This document shows, piece after piece, positions 23,753-31,261 of a stretch of DNA of 64,000 nt. Both the position numbers and the translations under genes were made by a program. A model generated the notes under the pieces. The model had not been told where the DNA came from and made no database searches. It worked only from the letters and a program-made list of their open reading frames with translations. The DNA is taken from assembly GCF_000826105.1 (NCBI RefSeq), contig NZ_CCYK01000004.1, forward strand, positions 372,001 to 436,000, read 5' to 3'. This DNA is from Pseudomonas massiliensis (GTDB lineage: Bacteria; Pseudomonadota; Gammaproteobacteria; Pseudomonadales; Pseudomonadaceae). The stretch's first letter is position 1, and each line of letters starts with the position of its first letter.

Positions 23753-24133
23753 TCAGCCACGACCGCCCAGGGCCTTGATCAGTTCGGCCTTGGTCATGGT
23801 CGAGCGGCCCTTGATATCTTGGCTTCGCGCTTCCTTGAGCAGGCTCTCCTTGCTCTGGGTTTCCAGGGAGGCACCGGAATTGCGGGAATGCCCCTCGCGG
23901 GTTTTCGCTGCACGCTTGGCCGAATCCGAACGGGCGGTTTTCTTCTCGCCGGAAGGCGTTTTACTGCCCGAGCCGCCGCTACGCTCGCCGCCACCGGACT
24001 GCTTGTTCACCGTGGCCCAGGCCCGCGCTTCGGCCTGGCCTTCAGACATGCCTTTGCGCTCGTAGCTCTCCTCGATGTGCTCGGCCTTGCGTTTCTGCTT
24101 GTCGGTATATTTGTCCTTGTCCCCACGTGGCAT
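23753..24133 (-). CDS. Small, highly charged Rho-N/SAP-like protein of the 'plasmid stabilization' type
   Basis: 126 residues starting MPRGDKDKYTDKQKRKAEHI, with AWATVNKQSGGG in the middle, a low-complexity Ser/Gly/Lys linker, and a C-terminal helix-loop-helix (SKESLLKEARSQDIKGRS, then TMTKAELIKALGGRG) that looks like a Rho-termination-factor N-terminal or SAP-type nucleic-acid-binding fold. Similar proteins are widespread in Pseudomonas and are often labelled plasmid stabilization proteins without experimental basis. The ATG at 24133 has GGGAG upstream. It stands alone between a kinase and the siderophore two-component genes. Nucleic-acid binding is inferred from charge and the C-terminal motif. 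Confidence 0.65.
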   Translation of the reverse strand: MPRGDKDKYTDKQKRKAEHIEESYERKGMSEGQAEARAWATVNKQSGGGERSGGSGSKTPSGEKKTARSDSAKRAAKTREGHSRNSGASLETQSKESLLKEARSQDIKGRSTMTKAELIKALGGRG

Positions 24134-24305
24134 TGTGGTTCTCCCGGTTGTGTACCTATAGCTATTGAAGCCGAGCGGGGCGCGAAGTGCCGCCGGTCTG
24201 GACCAATGGTTGTCCCTTGGGCTCGGTCTTGCAGGCGCGGACGGCACACCCTCGCTAGCACATTGAAGGGCGCATGTTGACGCCAAGCCCGGAACATAGG
24301 GCTTT

Positions 24306-25676
24306 TCAGGACCTACGGGCAGCGTCTCCAGCATCGAATTTGCGCAACCGCAGGTTCATACGCAGGCCATGAAGATGATTTTCCGCCCACATCTCTCCGC
24401 CCTGTAAGCGAACCATGCTTCTGGCGATGGCTAGGCCCAGGCCAAAACCATCGCCGCCAGGGCGGTCCGTATGGAGCCGCACGAAGGGCTCGAAAATAGT
24501 TTCAAGGGAGGCTTGCGCAATACCTGGGCCATCGTCATCCACCCACAGATGCCAATACGTATTGCAGGCGGCGCCGCCTAACCGGATGTGCCCATCGGCC
24601 GGTGAGTAGCGAATGGCATTGCGGACAACGTTTTCCAACGCTTGGACGATACCGTTCAGGTGCGCACTGATGATGCATGGGCCAGGCAGGCTCATGATAA
24701 ACCGGTCCGCCTCCCAGCCACTTTCGAAACATGCGTTTTCCGTGATCAGTTCCCATACCCGCTCGACATCGATCGGTTCGAGCGGCAAGCGTGGGCGTTC
24801 AGTATCCAGCCAAACCAACTCCAATGTGTTATCTACGAGATGACGCATGGCCGTGATTTCTTTGTCGAGCCTCTGCCTTAAGGAGGCTTCATCCAGCTCG
24901 TTTTCATTGGCGATCTGGAGGCGGCTCAATGGCGTTCGTAATTCATGAGAAAGGCAGCGCAGGAGGTTGCGCTGGAAGGCAACCGTTTCGGCCAAGCGAT
25001 CAGCCATATGGTTGAATGCCCTGCCCAGATCGCCCAGTTCATCTTTGCGCATCGTAATGGAAGGTTCGATACGGCGGTCCAGATCGTTCGCGCGAAGCGC
25101 ATTGGCCTGATCCTGCAACGAGGCCAGGGGGGTGATGAGCATCCTGTAGAGCGAAACTCCCAACACCAGAGCGAGCAAGGAAGGTACCAGGCCATGCAAC
25201 AGAAACTGTGACCATGGGTTGAAGGCGGAAGGAAACATGCGGGCAGGCAATTGGAGAATCAGTTGGCCATTTACCGGAGGGGCCAAGCCAACGCTCACGT
25301 AGGGCATTTGTGGCGAGCGTCGACTCATGGGCATGTCCAGGCCACGGACAAACGTCAGGTTATGTGCCTCCTCAGCGGTCAAGGAGCGGCTCCCCAAAGG
25401 ACGTAGATCGTTTCCTACCACTATTGCCCATACGCTTTCTCGGCTGGAGAAGTCCCGTAGCCATCGATCGATGCCAGCCTGGCCCTGGCTGAGCCAGGCC
25501 CTGCGAGCCTCCCTGCCATAATCTCGAAGCTCGGCTTGCGCCGGCGCAGATAGCCGATAGACCTGTTGTTCTACCTGATAGCCCCATGAACGCCCGACCC
25601 AGACGACTATCAGGCACAAGCTCACCAGAAAACCCGACAGCTTCCAAAGCAAGGAATGCCGGCCAGGTACCTTCAC
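24306..25676 (-). CDS. pfeS: Sensor histidine kinase of the siderophore-receptor system (PfeS-like)
   Basis: 456 residues: membrane span LSGFLVSLCLIVVWVG near the N-terminus, a periplasmic domain of about 130 residues, a second span (FLLHGLVPSLLALVLGV), HAMP linker, phosphoacceptor LLRCLSHELRTPLSRLQ, and ATPase motifs ENVVRNAIRYSP, VDDDGPGI and GFGLGLAIARSMV. The start overlaps the regulator gene's stop by four bases, so the pair is translationally coupled. It is divergent from a catecholate-receptor gene, the layout of P. aeruginosa pfeRS-pfeA, where the kinase senses periplasmic ferric enterobactin. Which siderophore this one senses is not shown. Confidence 0.8.
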   Translation of the reverse strand: MKVPGRHSLLWKLSGFLVSLCLIVVWVGRSWGYQVEQQVYRLSAPAQAELRDYGREARRAWLSQGQAGIDRWLRDFSSRESVWAIVVGNDLRPLGSRSLTAEEAHNLTFVRGLDMPMSRRSPQMPYVSVGLAPPVNGQLILQLPARMFPSAFNPWSQFLLHGLVPSLLALVLGVSLYRMLITPLASLQDQANALRANDLDRRIEPSITMRKDELGDLGRAFNHMADRLAETVAFQRNLLRCLSHELRTPLSRLQIANENELDEASLRQRLDKEITAMRHLVDNTLELVWLDTERPRLPLEPIDVERVWELITENACFESGWEADRFIMSLPGPCIISAHLNGIVQALENVVRNAIRYSPADGHIRLGGAACNTYWHLWVDDDGPGIAQASLETIFEPFVRLHTDRPGGDGFGLGLAIARSMVRLQGGEMWAENHLHGLRMNLRLRKFDAGDAARRS

Positions 25677-26365
25677 GAAGCCGTATCCAAGAGTATGTAG
25701 CCTTCTCCCCAGACCGTATCTATACGCCCAGGCCAGCCGATAGCCGCGAGTTTGCGTCGCACGTGGCTGATGTGAAGATCAAGAACCCGATCCTGGCGGG
25801 CATACGGGCGGTGAAGTACATGTTGGTAGAGGTGGGCCTTGCTCAACACTTTGCCAGGGTACCTTTGCATGGCTTGGAGCAAGCGAAGTTCTATCGGAGT
25901 AAGGTCGGCCGAGGAATGATCCGCCTGGGTGTCAGGTTGGGCTGCATCTGGCGCCGGATTGGTCCGCTGAGTTTGCGCTCGTTCATAGGTCACCCGACGT
26001 AGCAGAGCATCGACCCGAACATCCAGCTCCTTGATGCTGAAGGGTTTGGGCAGGTAGTCGTCGGCACCCTGGCTGAAGCCTGTGATGCGGTCTTGCTCTG
26101 CGCCCAAGGCTGACATCAGGATTACCGGTACCCGGCACCGCTGCCTAAGGGCTTCGAGGAGCTCCAGGCCGTTCCCGCCAGGGAGCATGATGTCCATGAG
26201 AACCAGGTCTACGTTGTCCGCGCAGGCAAGTTCGAGAAACCCTTCGACGTCGAGTTTGACAACAGTGTCGAATCCTCGTCGGCAAAAGTGTTGATGAAGG
26301 TGACTCGCCAGCATCGGATCGTCTTCGATTGCAACGATCCGCTTGCGAGCATCAAGGTAGGGCAT
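25673..26365 (-). CDS. pfeR: OmpR-family response regulator (PfeR-like)
   Basis: 230 residues: receiver domain with the acidic pair IVAIEDDPML, phosphoacceptor aspartate in LVLMDIMLPGGNGLELL, and the conserved lysine in DDYLPKPFSIKEL, followed by a linker and a winged-helix DNA-binding domain (LTPIELRLLQAMQRYPGKVL, VLDLHISHVRRKL, TVWGEGYIL). It probably activates the divergent TonB-receptor gene when the partner kinase detects the siderophore. The 362-bp gap to the receptor start holds a Fur-like box. First gene of the two-gene operon. Confidence 0.83.
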   Translation of the reverse strand: MPYLDARKRIVAIEDDPMLASHLHQHFCRRGFDTVVKLDVEGFLELACADNVDLVLMDIMLPGGNGLELLEALRQRCRVPVILMSALGAEQDRITGFSQGADDYLPKPFSIKELDVRVDALLRRVTYERAQTQRTNPAPDAAQPDTQADHSSADLTPIELRLLQAMQRYPGKVLSKAHLYQHVLHRPYARQDRVLDLHISHVRRKLAAIGWPGRIDTVWGEGYILLDTAS

Positions 26366-26636
26366 AGAAAGACTTTAAGATGTGATCAATTCGCATTTGC
26401 ATCGAAAATCTACTGTGTATGGTCTTTCGCTGCAAGGTTTGCCTTCAATGTTTGCTCCTGTGCCCAGCGCGCGCATTGAGTCACTGCAAAGGACGAAGAC
26501 GACAGCGCGTAATTGAAGCCCCCCAAATCAAGCGCTAACTTGGTCCGGGTCGTAACGAATGACGAAGCAGGAAAGGGGGTTGAGTAACATAACCGATACG
26601 CTCGGTAAAATTTGTAAATGATCTTTAATCACATTC

Positions 26637-26655
26637 GATATTGATTATCATCTGC
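26637..26655 (+). promoter_or_regulatory. Fur-box-like operator upstream of the siderophore receptor
   Basis: GATATTGATTATCATCTGC matches the 19-base Fur consensus GATAATGATAATCATTATC at 14 of 19 positions, with the central TGATTATCA well kept. It lies 73 bases before the GTG start of the receptor. Repression by Fur with iron is therefore likely, with activation by the divergent two-component system. Its position also argues against a translation start further upstream. Confidence 0.7.
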
Positions 26656-26727
26656 GCCGACCGGGCTGCCTCGTGGCCCAGATGCGCCGACGTTTTCGGC
26701 GGGTTTGACGCATTCGGATATCGCATT

Positions 26728-28980
26728 GTGAATTTGTTTTTTTCCAAATCACCATTGGCCTTAGCCCTGCTGGCTGCCGCTTTGCCTACCGCCTTGGCCG
26801 CTGCACAGACGCCAACCGATCCCTCGGTTTCGCAGGCAGGGACCAGCAGCGAGGTATTGCTGGACCCAACACTTGTCACTGCTGAGCAAGAGCTGAAACA
26901 AGCTCCCGGGGTCTCGGTGATTACCGCCGAAGATATTCGTAAGGCGCCGCCTGTAAATGATCTTTCCGACATCATTCGGAAAATGCCCGGGGTCAACCTC
27001 ACGGGCAACAGCGCCAGCGGGGTTCGTGGCAACAACCGCCAGATCGATATCCGAGGAATGGGCCCGGAGAATACGCTGATCCTGGTGGATGGATTGCCAG
27101 TGACTTCGCGCAACTCCATTCGTTATGGGCGTACCGGTGATCGAGACACCCGAGGCGATACCAATTGGGTACCCGCCGAGCAAGTGGAGCGCATCGAGGT
27201 GATCCGCGGCCCAGCGGCGGCTCGCTATGGTAATGGCGCGGCGGGCGGGGTGGTGAACATCATCACCAAGGCGCCGACCAAGGAAACCCATGGCACTTTC
27301 AGCGTGTATACCAGCATGCCCAAGGACAGTGACGAGGGCGCTACCAAGAGGGCGAACTTTGGTCTCAGTGGGCCTCTGACCGATCGTCTTTCCTACCGCA
27401 TGTACGGCAATCTGAGCAAGACCGACCGCGACAGCAGTGATATCAATGAGGGCCATGAAGCCGAAGGCGAGGCTGCGGCGGCTGGCGCTGAAGGCGTGCG
27501 CAATGCTGATTTCAACGGTCGGCTCACTTGGAAACTCGACGATCGTCAGAGCCTGGACATGGACGCGGCCTTTAGCCGCCAGGGCAACATTTACGCCGGC
27601 GACACCCAATACAACTACGATCTACAGAGCAACCCCAAGGCTGCCAGTGCCAGCCCTTGGGTGGGGCGGGAAACCAACAAGTTGTACCGGCAGAATTTTG
27701 CGCTTACCCATAACGGCGACTGGGACTTCGGCACCAGCAAATTCTTCGTACAGTACGAACACACCCGCAACCGGAGGCTCGACGAAGGCCTGACCGGGGG
27801 AGTTGAAGGGACTATCAATTCCACCGACTTTTCGACCAGCGATCTGAAGAGTTACCTTGCTCACGGCGAATTCAACCTGCCGTTGGCCACCACTTTCGAG
27901 CAAACCCTGACAGTGGGCGGCGAATGGAACCGTCAAGAGCTCGATGACCCCGCTTCGACCAGCCAGGCACTATCCTCGGGCAGCTATTGGAGTGGTAGCA
28001 CAGGCAGTGACAGCATCGCTGGCGTTCCGTCCGGAACCCGAAGCAGCGCAACCGGGGCTACCATCGGCTCACTCTTCCTCGAAGATAACCTGGAGCCGTG
28101 GGCCGGCACGGTACTTACGCCTGGGCTGCGAATGGATCAGCACAGTGACTTCGGTGTCAACTGGTCGCCAAGCTTCAACCTGTCGCAGCGGCTGACCGAG
28201 GACTTCACCCTCAAGGCGGGTATCGCCCGTGCTTTCAAGGCGCCTAACCTCTATCAGCTCAACCCCAACTACCTATTGCTCAGTTCCGGTAATGGTTGCC
28301 CGGTAGGCAGCAGCGGCAGCTGCTATATCCTTGGCAATGAAGACTTGAAGGCTGAGACCAGTGTAAACAAAGAGCTGGGTATCGAATTCAAGCGCGACGG
28401 CTATATCGCCGGACTGACCTTTTTCCGCAACGATTACCACAACAAAGTGGTCGCCGGTACCGATGTGCTCGGTTATTCCTCGGCCGGCAACATGATTCTC
28501 AAATGGGTCAATGCCAAGAAAGCGGTCACTCAAGGGCTCGAGGCCAACCTGACCGTGCCGGTAACCGACTCGGTAACCTGGACCACAAATGCCACCTACA
28601 TGATGAAAAACGAGGATCTGGACACCGGCAACGTGCTGTCGATGATCCCCAAATATACCGTCAACAGCATGTTGGACTGGCAGGCCACGGAAAAACTCTC
28701 TACTCAGCTGAGCGTGACAAGCTACGGCCGGCAGAAGCCACCGACGACTGGTACCACCAAGGTAGATGCTGCCGGCGTAGTCACGGACGAAGTGGGTAGC
28801 TACAGCCTGGTGAATCTGAATATGAGTTATCAGCTAACCAAGAACCTTCGAGTAGGCGGGGGTGTCACCAACCTGTTCGACAAGAAGCTGTACCGTGCTG
28901 GTAACTCGAACTCTGCTGGCGCGGCGACCTATAACCAACATGGGCAGGCCCTGTACTTTACGACCACCGCATCGTTTTAG
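26728..28980 (+). CDS. pfeA: TonB-dependent catecholate siderophore receptor (PfeA/FepA family)
   Basis: 750 residues from the GTG at 26728. The signal peptide is SPLALALLAAALPTALAAAQ. The plug domain has EDIRKAPPVNDLSDIIRKMP, RGNNRQIDIRGMGPENTLIL and QVERIEVIRGPAAARYGNGA. The 22-strand barrel follows, with LKAGIARAFKAPNLYQLNPN and LFDKKLYRAG near the end and a terminal aromatic (TTTASF). All are typical of FepA/PfeA ferric-enterobactin receptors. It imports iron-loaded catecholates across the outer membrane using TonB. Frame open further upstream, but that part would contain the Fur box, so GTG at 26728 is preferred. Regulated by the divergent pfeRS-like genes. Confidence 0.85.
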   Translation: MNLFFSKSPLALALLAAALPTALAAAQTPTDPSVSQAGTSSEVLLDPTLVTAEQELKQAPGVSVITAEDIRKAPPVNDLSDIIRKMPGVNLTGNSASGVRGNNRQIDIRGMGPENTLILVDGLPVTSRNSIRYGRTGDRDTRGDTNWVPAEQVERIEVIRGPAAARYGNGAAGGVVNIITKAPTKETHGTFSVYTSMPKDSDEGATKRANFGLSGPLTDRLSYRMYGNLSKTDRDSSDINEGHEAEGEAAAAGAEGVRNADFNGRLTWKLDDRQSLDMDAAFSRQGNIYAGDTQYNYDLQSNPKAASASPWVGRETNKLYRQNFALTHNGDWDFGTSKFFVQYEHTRNRRLDEGLTGGVEGTINSTDFSTSDLKSYLAHGEFNLPLATTFEQTLTVGGEWNRQELDDPASTSQALSSGSYWSGSTGSDSIAGVPSGTRSSATGATIGSLFLEDNLEPWAGTVLTPGLRMDQHSDFGVNWSPSFNLSQRLTEDFTLKAGIARAFKAPNLYQLNPNYLLLSSGNGCPVGSSGSCYILGNEDLKAETSVNKELGIEFKRDGYIAGLTFFRNDYHNKVVAGTDVLGYSSAGNMILKWVNAKKAVTQGLEANLTVPVTDSVTWTTNATYMMKNEDLDTGNVLSMIPKYTVNSMLDWQATEKLSTQLSVTSYGRQKPPTTGTTKVDAAGVVTDEVGSYSLVNLNMSYQLTKNLRVGGGVTNLFDKKLYRAGNSNSAGAATYNQHGQALYFTTTASF

Positions 28981-29010
28981 CCGCGGGCTGGTGACTTTCC
29001 AAGGGTAGGC

Positions 29011-29030
29011 GTCGAGCCGCCAGGCTCGAC
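29011..29030. terminator. Hairpin between receptor and Fic genes, probable bidirectional terminator
   Basis: GTCGAGCC and GGCTCGAC form a perfect 8-base stem with a four-base loop GCCA, placed 31 bases after the receptor stop and 14 bases before the stop of the convergent Fic gene. The U-tract on the plus strand is short (CCTTTG). Confidence 0.55.
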
Positions 29031-29043
29031 CAGGCCTTTGCTG

Positions 29044-30189
29044 TCAGTCACCCGCATGGCTGCGATGTTCGAACCCTGGCCCAGCTATTTGGTAGCGCGT
29101 ACTCCGCCCCCCACCCGGCAGTCGCTCCAGGCATCCTTTGCTCAGCAGATCGGCCAAATGCCGGGTGGCCGTCGCCTTCGAGACCTTCGCTACTGCCTGA
29201 TACTGGGCCGCGCTGATGCCGTTTTCGAAGCCCCGCTCGCCGCCATCCAGCAGTCGGTTTAGCACTTTGACCTGCTCCGGCGATAGCTCGCTGCCACGGT
29301 GGGCCTGCCAGAATCGCGCCTTGGCGACTACCCGGTCGATACGGGCAAGGGCAGCTTGCTGGCTGCGCAATAGCGTGTGCAAGAACCATTGTAGCCAGGG
29401 CGTGATGTCCAGGCTGCCTCGCTGAGAGGTTTCCAAGATGCGGTAGTAGCCGGCGCGGTCGTCGAGGATGCAGGCAGACATCGCATAAAGACGGATGCCT
29501 TCGTTGTCGGCTTGCGCCAAGGCCAGGTCGGTCAGGGCGCGGGTGAGGCGGCCGTTGCCGTCATCGAAGGGGTGGAGCGTCACGAACCAGAAGTGAGCGA
29601 TACCGGCGCGTAGCAATGGGTCAAGGGCGGCGTCTTCACGGCTGCTAGCGAACCAGGTCAGGAATTCGGCCAACTGCTGTTCTAGGCCCTGGCGAGGTGG
29701 GGCTTGGAAGTGGACAGTGGGTTGGTCAAGGCGACCCGATACTACCTGCATCGGATAAGGCCCCCGGAGTTCGCCGATGCGGATTGGCTCCGCCATTAGC
29801 GAGGTTTCCATGGGGAACAACCAGCGATGCCAGCGAAACAGCCGCTCCTGTGTCAAGGCCTGGTCGTAGTTGCCGGTGGCGTCCATCAACAGTTCGGCCA
29901 ACCCCTCGCTGCGCGGACTGGGCTGCCCGGTATCGGCCACGCCGAGCCGACGGGCGAGGGAAGAGCGCACGGAGCCGACGTTGAGCTGTTCTCCTTCGAT
30001 GGCCGAGGAGGTCACGATATTCTGCAGAAGGGCGTTCAGTTGCTGTTGTCTGTCCGCTGCCCCTTCCACGCTCCCGGCCAGGCCGAGCAAGCGGCCTTGC
30101 GCCTGGGCACATGCCCTGAGCTGAGGCGCAAGTGCGTCAGCGTTCCAAGTAAAGGCCGGCCATGCCTTGTGTTGCCAGATCCAGAGCAT
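29044..30189 (-). CDS. Fic-family AMP-transferase-like protein with winged-helix C-terminus
   Basis: 381 residues. The N-terminus MLWIWQHKAWPAFTW is typical of the DUF4172-Fic subgroup. The inhibitory helix SSAIEGEQL fits the (S/T)xxxE(G/N) motif of class II Fic proteins, and the active site is the complete HPFDDGNGRLTRAL. The C-terminal part (ISAAQYQAVAKVSKATATRH, then LADLLSKGCLERLPGGGRS) is a winged helix-turn-helix. Such proteins transfer AMP or another nucleotide to targets, and the HTH points to DNA binding as well. I chose the ATG at 30189 on family N-terminus; ATGs at 30204 and 30243 are possible, but the last lies inside the operator-like array just upstream. Confidence 0.87.
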   Translation of the reverse strand: MLWIWQHKAWPAFTWNADALAPQLRACAQAQGRLLGLAGSVEGAADRQQQLNALLQNIVTSSAIEGEQLNVGSVRSSLARRLGVADTGQPSPRSEGLAELLMDATGNYDQALTQERLFRWHRWLFPMETSLMAEPIRIGELRGPYPMQVVSGRLDQPTVHFQAPPRQGLEQQLAEFLTWFASSREDAALDPLLRAGIAHFWFVTLHPFDDGNGRLTRALTDLALAQADNEGIRLYAMSACILDDRAGYYRILETSQRGSLDITPWLQWFLHTLLRSQQAALARIDRVVAKARFWQAHRGSELSPEQVKVLNRLLDGGERGFENGISAAQYQAVAKVSKATATRHLADLLSKGCLERLPGGGRSTRYQIAGPGFEHRSHAGD

Positions 30190-30213
30190 GGCTCGAGCCC
30201 GCATAGACAAAGA

Positions 30214-30276
30214 TGAGCCGAATAATAGCGCTATTCGGCTCATTTAGTGAGCCGAATAGGGTGTTGATTCGGCTCA
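30214..30276. promoter_or_regulatory. Four-half-site operator array upstream of the Fic gene
   Basis: TGAGCCGAATA occurs at 30214-30224 and 30248-30258, and its complement at 30232-30242 (full) and 30267-30276 (ten bases), giving two inverted pairs in 63 bases. The array overlaps or adjoins the Fic start and probably its promoter. The Fic protein has a winged helix, so autoregulation is a reasonable guess. Confidence 0.65.
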
Positions 30277-30335
30277 TGGCATGATGATTAAGAGTAGAGG
30301 GGCGCGTCCTGCCCTTGGGCTTGGCTTGCGCTTTC

Positions 30336-30350
30336 GCCAGCTTCGTTGGC
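30336..30350. repeat. Short REP-like palindrome
   Basis: GCCAGCTTCGTTGGC, a near-perfect hairpin differing by one base from GCCAGCTTCGCTGGC at 31191-31205. It lies downstream of the ycaC-like gene and could act as a terminator, although no U-tract follows. Confidence 0.4.
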
Positions 30351-30391
30351 CTCCACAGCCCCGTCATGTCGAGGCTGTGAGCCGCTCGCGA

Positions 30392-31015
30392 TCAGCCCTT
30401 GGCCGTCAGGGCCGAATAGCTGTTCATCAGGTTGCGGTAGTTGGGGATGCGCTGGGACAGCAGGTTGCCCAGGCCTTCGATATCGTTGCGCCAGTCGCGA
30501 TGCAGTTCACAGGCGACACTGAACCAGTTCATCAACTGCGCGCCGGCGGCGGTCATGCGTGCCCAGGACGCTTGTTGCACGGTTTCATTGAAGGTGCCGG
30601 AGGCATCAGTGACCACGAACACATCGAAGCCTTCCGCCAGGGCAGAGAGGGTGGGGAAGGCCACGCACACATCGGTGACCACACCGGCGATGATCAGCTG
30701 CTTGCGGCCGGTGGCCTTGATCGCCTTGACGAAGTCTTCGTTATCCCACGCATTGATTTGGCCGGGGCGGGGAATGTAGGGCGCGTCCGGGAACATTTCT
30801 TTCAGTTCCGGCACCAGTGGGCCGTTGGGGCCTTGCTCGAAGCTGGTGGTCAGGATGGTGGGCAGACCAAAGAACTTGCCGCAGTCGGCCAGGGCCAGCA
30901 CGTTGTTCTTGAACTCGTTGGGCGAAAAATCCTGCACCAGGGAAATCAGGCCGGTCTGGTGGTCGACCAGCAGCAGTACGGCGTCGTTCTTGTCCAGGCG
31001 CTTGTAGGTAGTCAT
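30392..31015 (-). CDS. ycaC: Isochorismatase-family hydrolase, YcaC-type
   Basis: 207 residues of the isochorismatase-like fold. The putative triad is visible: aspartate in AVLLLVDHQTGL, lysine in the FVKAIKATGRKQLI region and cysteine in AGVVTDVCVAFPTLSAL. The block SFEQGPNGPLVPELKEMFPD and the C-terminal AAGAQLMNWFSVACELHRDW are strongly reminiscent of E. coli and Pseudomonas YcaC, an octameric hydrolase of unknown physiological substrate. The ATG at 31015 has AAGGA eight bases upstream; the frame stays open 38 codons further but without a ribosome site. It stands alone, with palindromic repeats on both sides. Confidence 0.88.
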   Translation of the reverse strand: MTTYKRLDKNDAVLLLVDHQTGLISLVQDFSPNEFKNNVLALADCGKFFGLPTILTTSFEQGPNGPLVPELKEMFPDAPYIPRPGQINAWDNEDFVKAIKATGRKQLIIAGVVTDVCVAFPTLSALAEGFDVFVVTDASGTFNETVQQASWARMTAAGAQLMNWFSVACELHRDWRNDIEGLGNLLSQRIPNYRNLMNSYSALTAKG

Positions 31016-31187
31016 GTCAGTATTCCTTTGATCGAGAGTGATGGGGATGTGCGCTAGCGGTGGTGTTAGCCAGTGGCCGCTGCATGTGAGGTACTTTAGG
31101 GATTGGCTTGGAAAGGAACAATTAGGCAAAAAAGGGAAGTACTGATTCTAATAAAGGGACAATTGGCGCGCAGGTAGGCTTGGCTGT

Positions 31188-31250
31188 TTCGCCAGCTTCG
31201 CTGGCGCCGACAACGCTGGCGAAGGCGGCGGTCAGAGCCGATTCGCCAGC
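31188..31250. repeat. REP-like cluster of GCCAGC palindromes
   Basis: GCCAGCTTCGCTGGC at 31191-31205 is a perfect hairpin. GCTGGCGAA at 31215-31223 pairs with TTCGCCAGC at 31242-31250. Four copies of the same hexamer in alternating orientation therefore occur in 60 bases, immediately downstream of the RTX gene stop at 31262. It may act as a terminator for that gene. A related hairpin lies at 30336-30350 and at 1746-1788. Confidence 0.5.
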
Positions 31251-31261
31251 GTCACAGGTAC

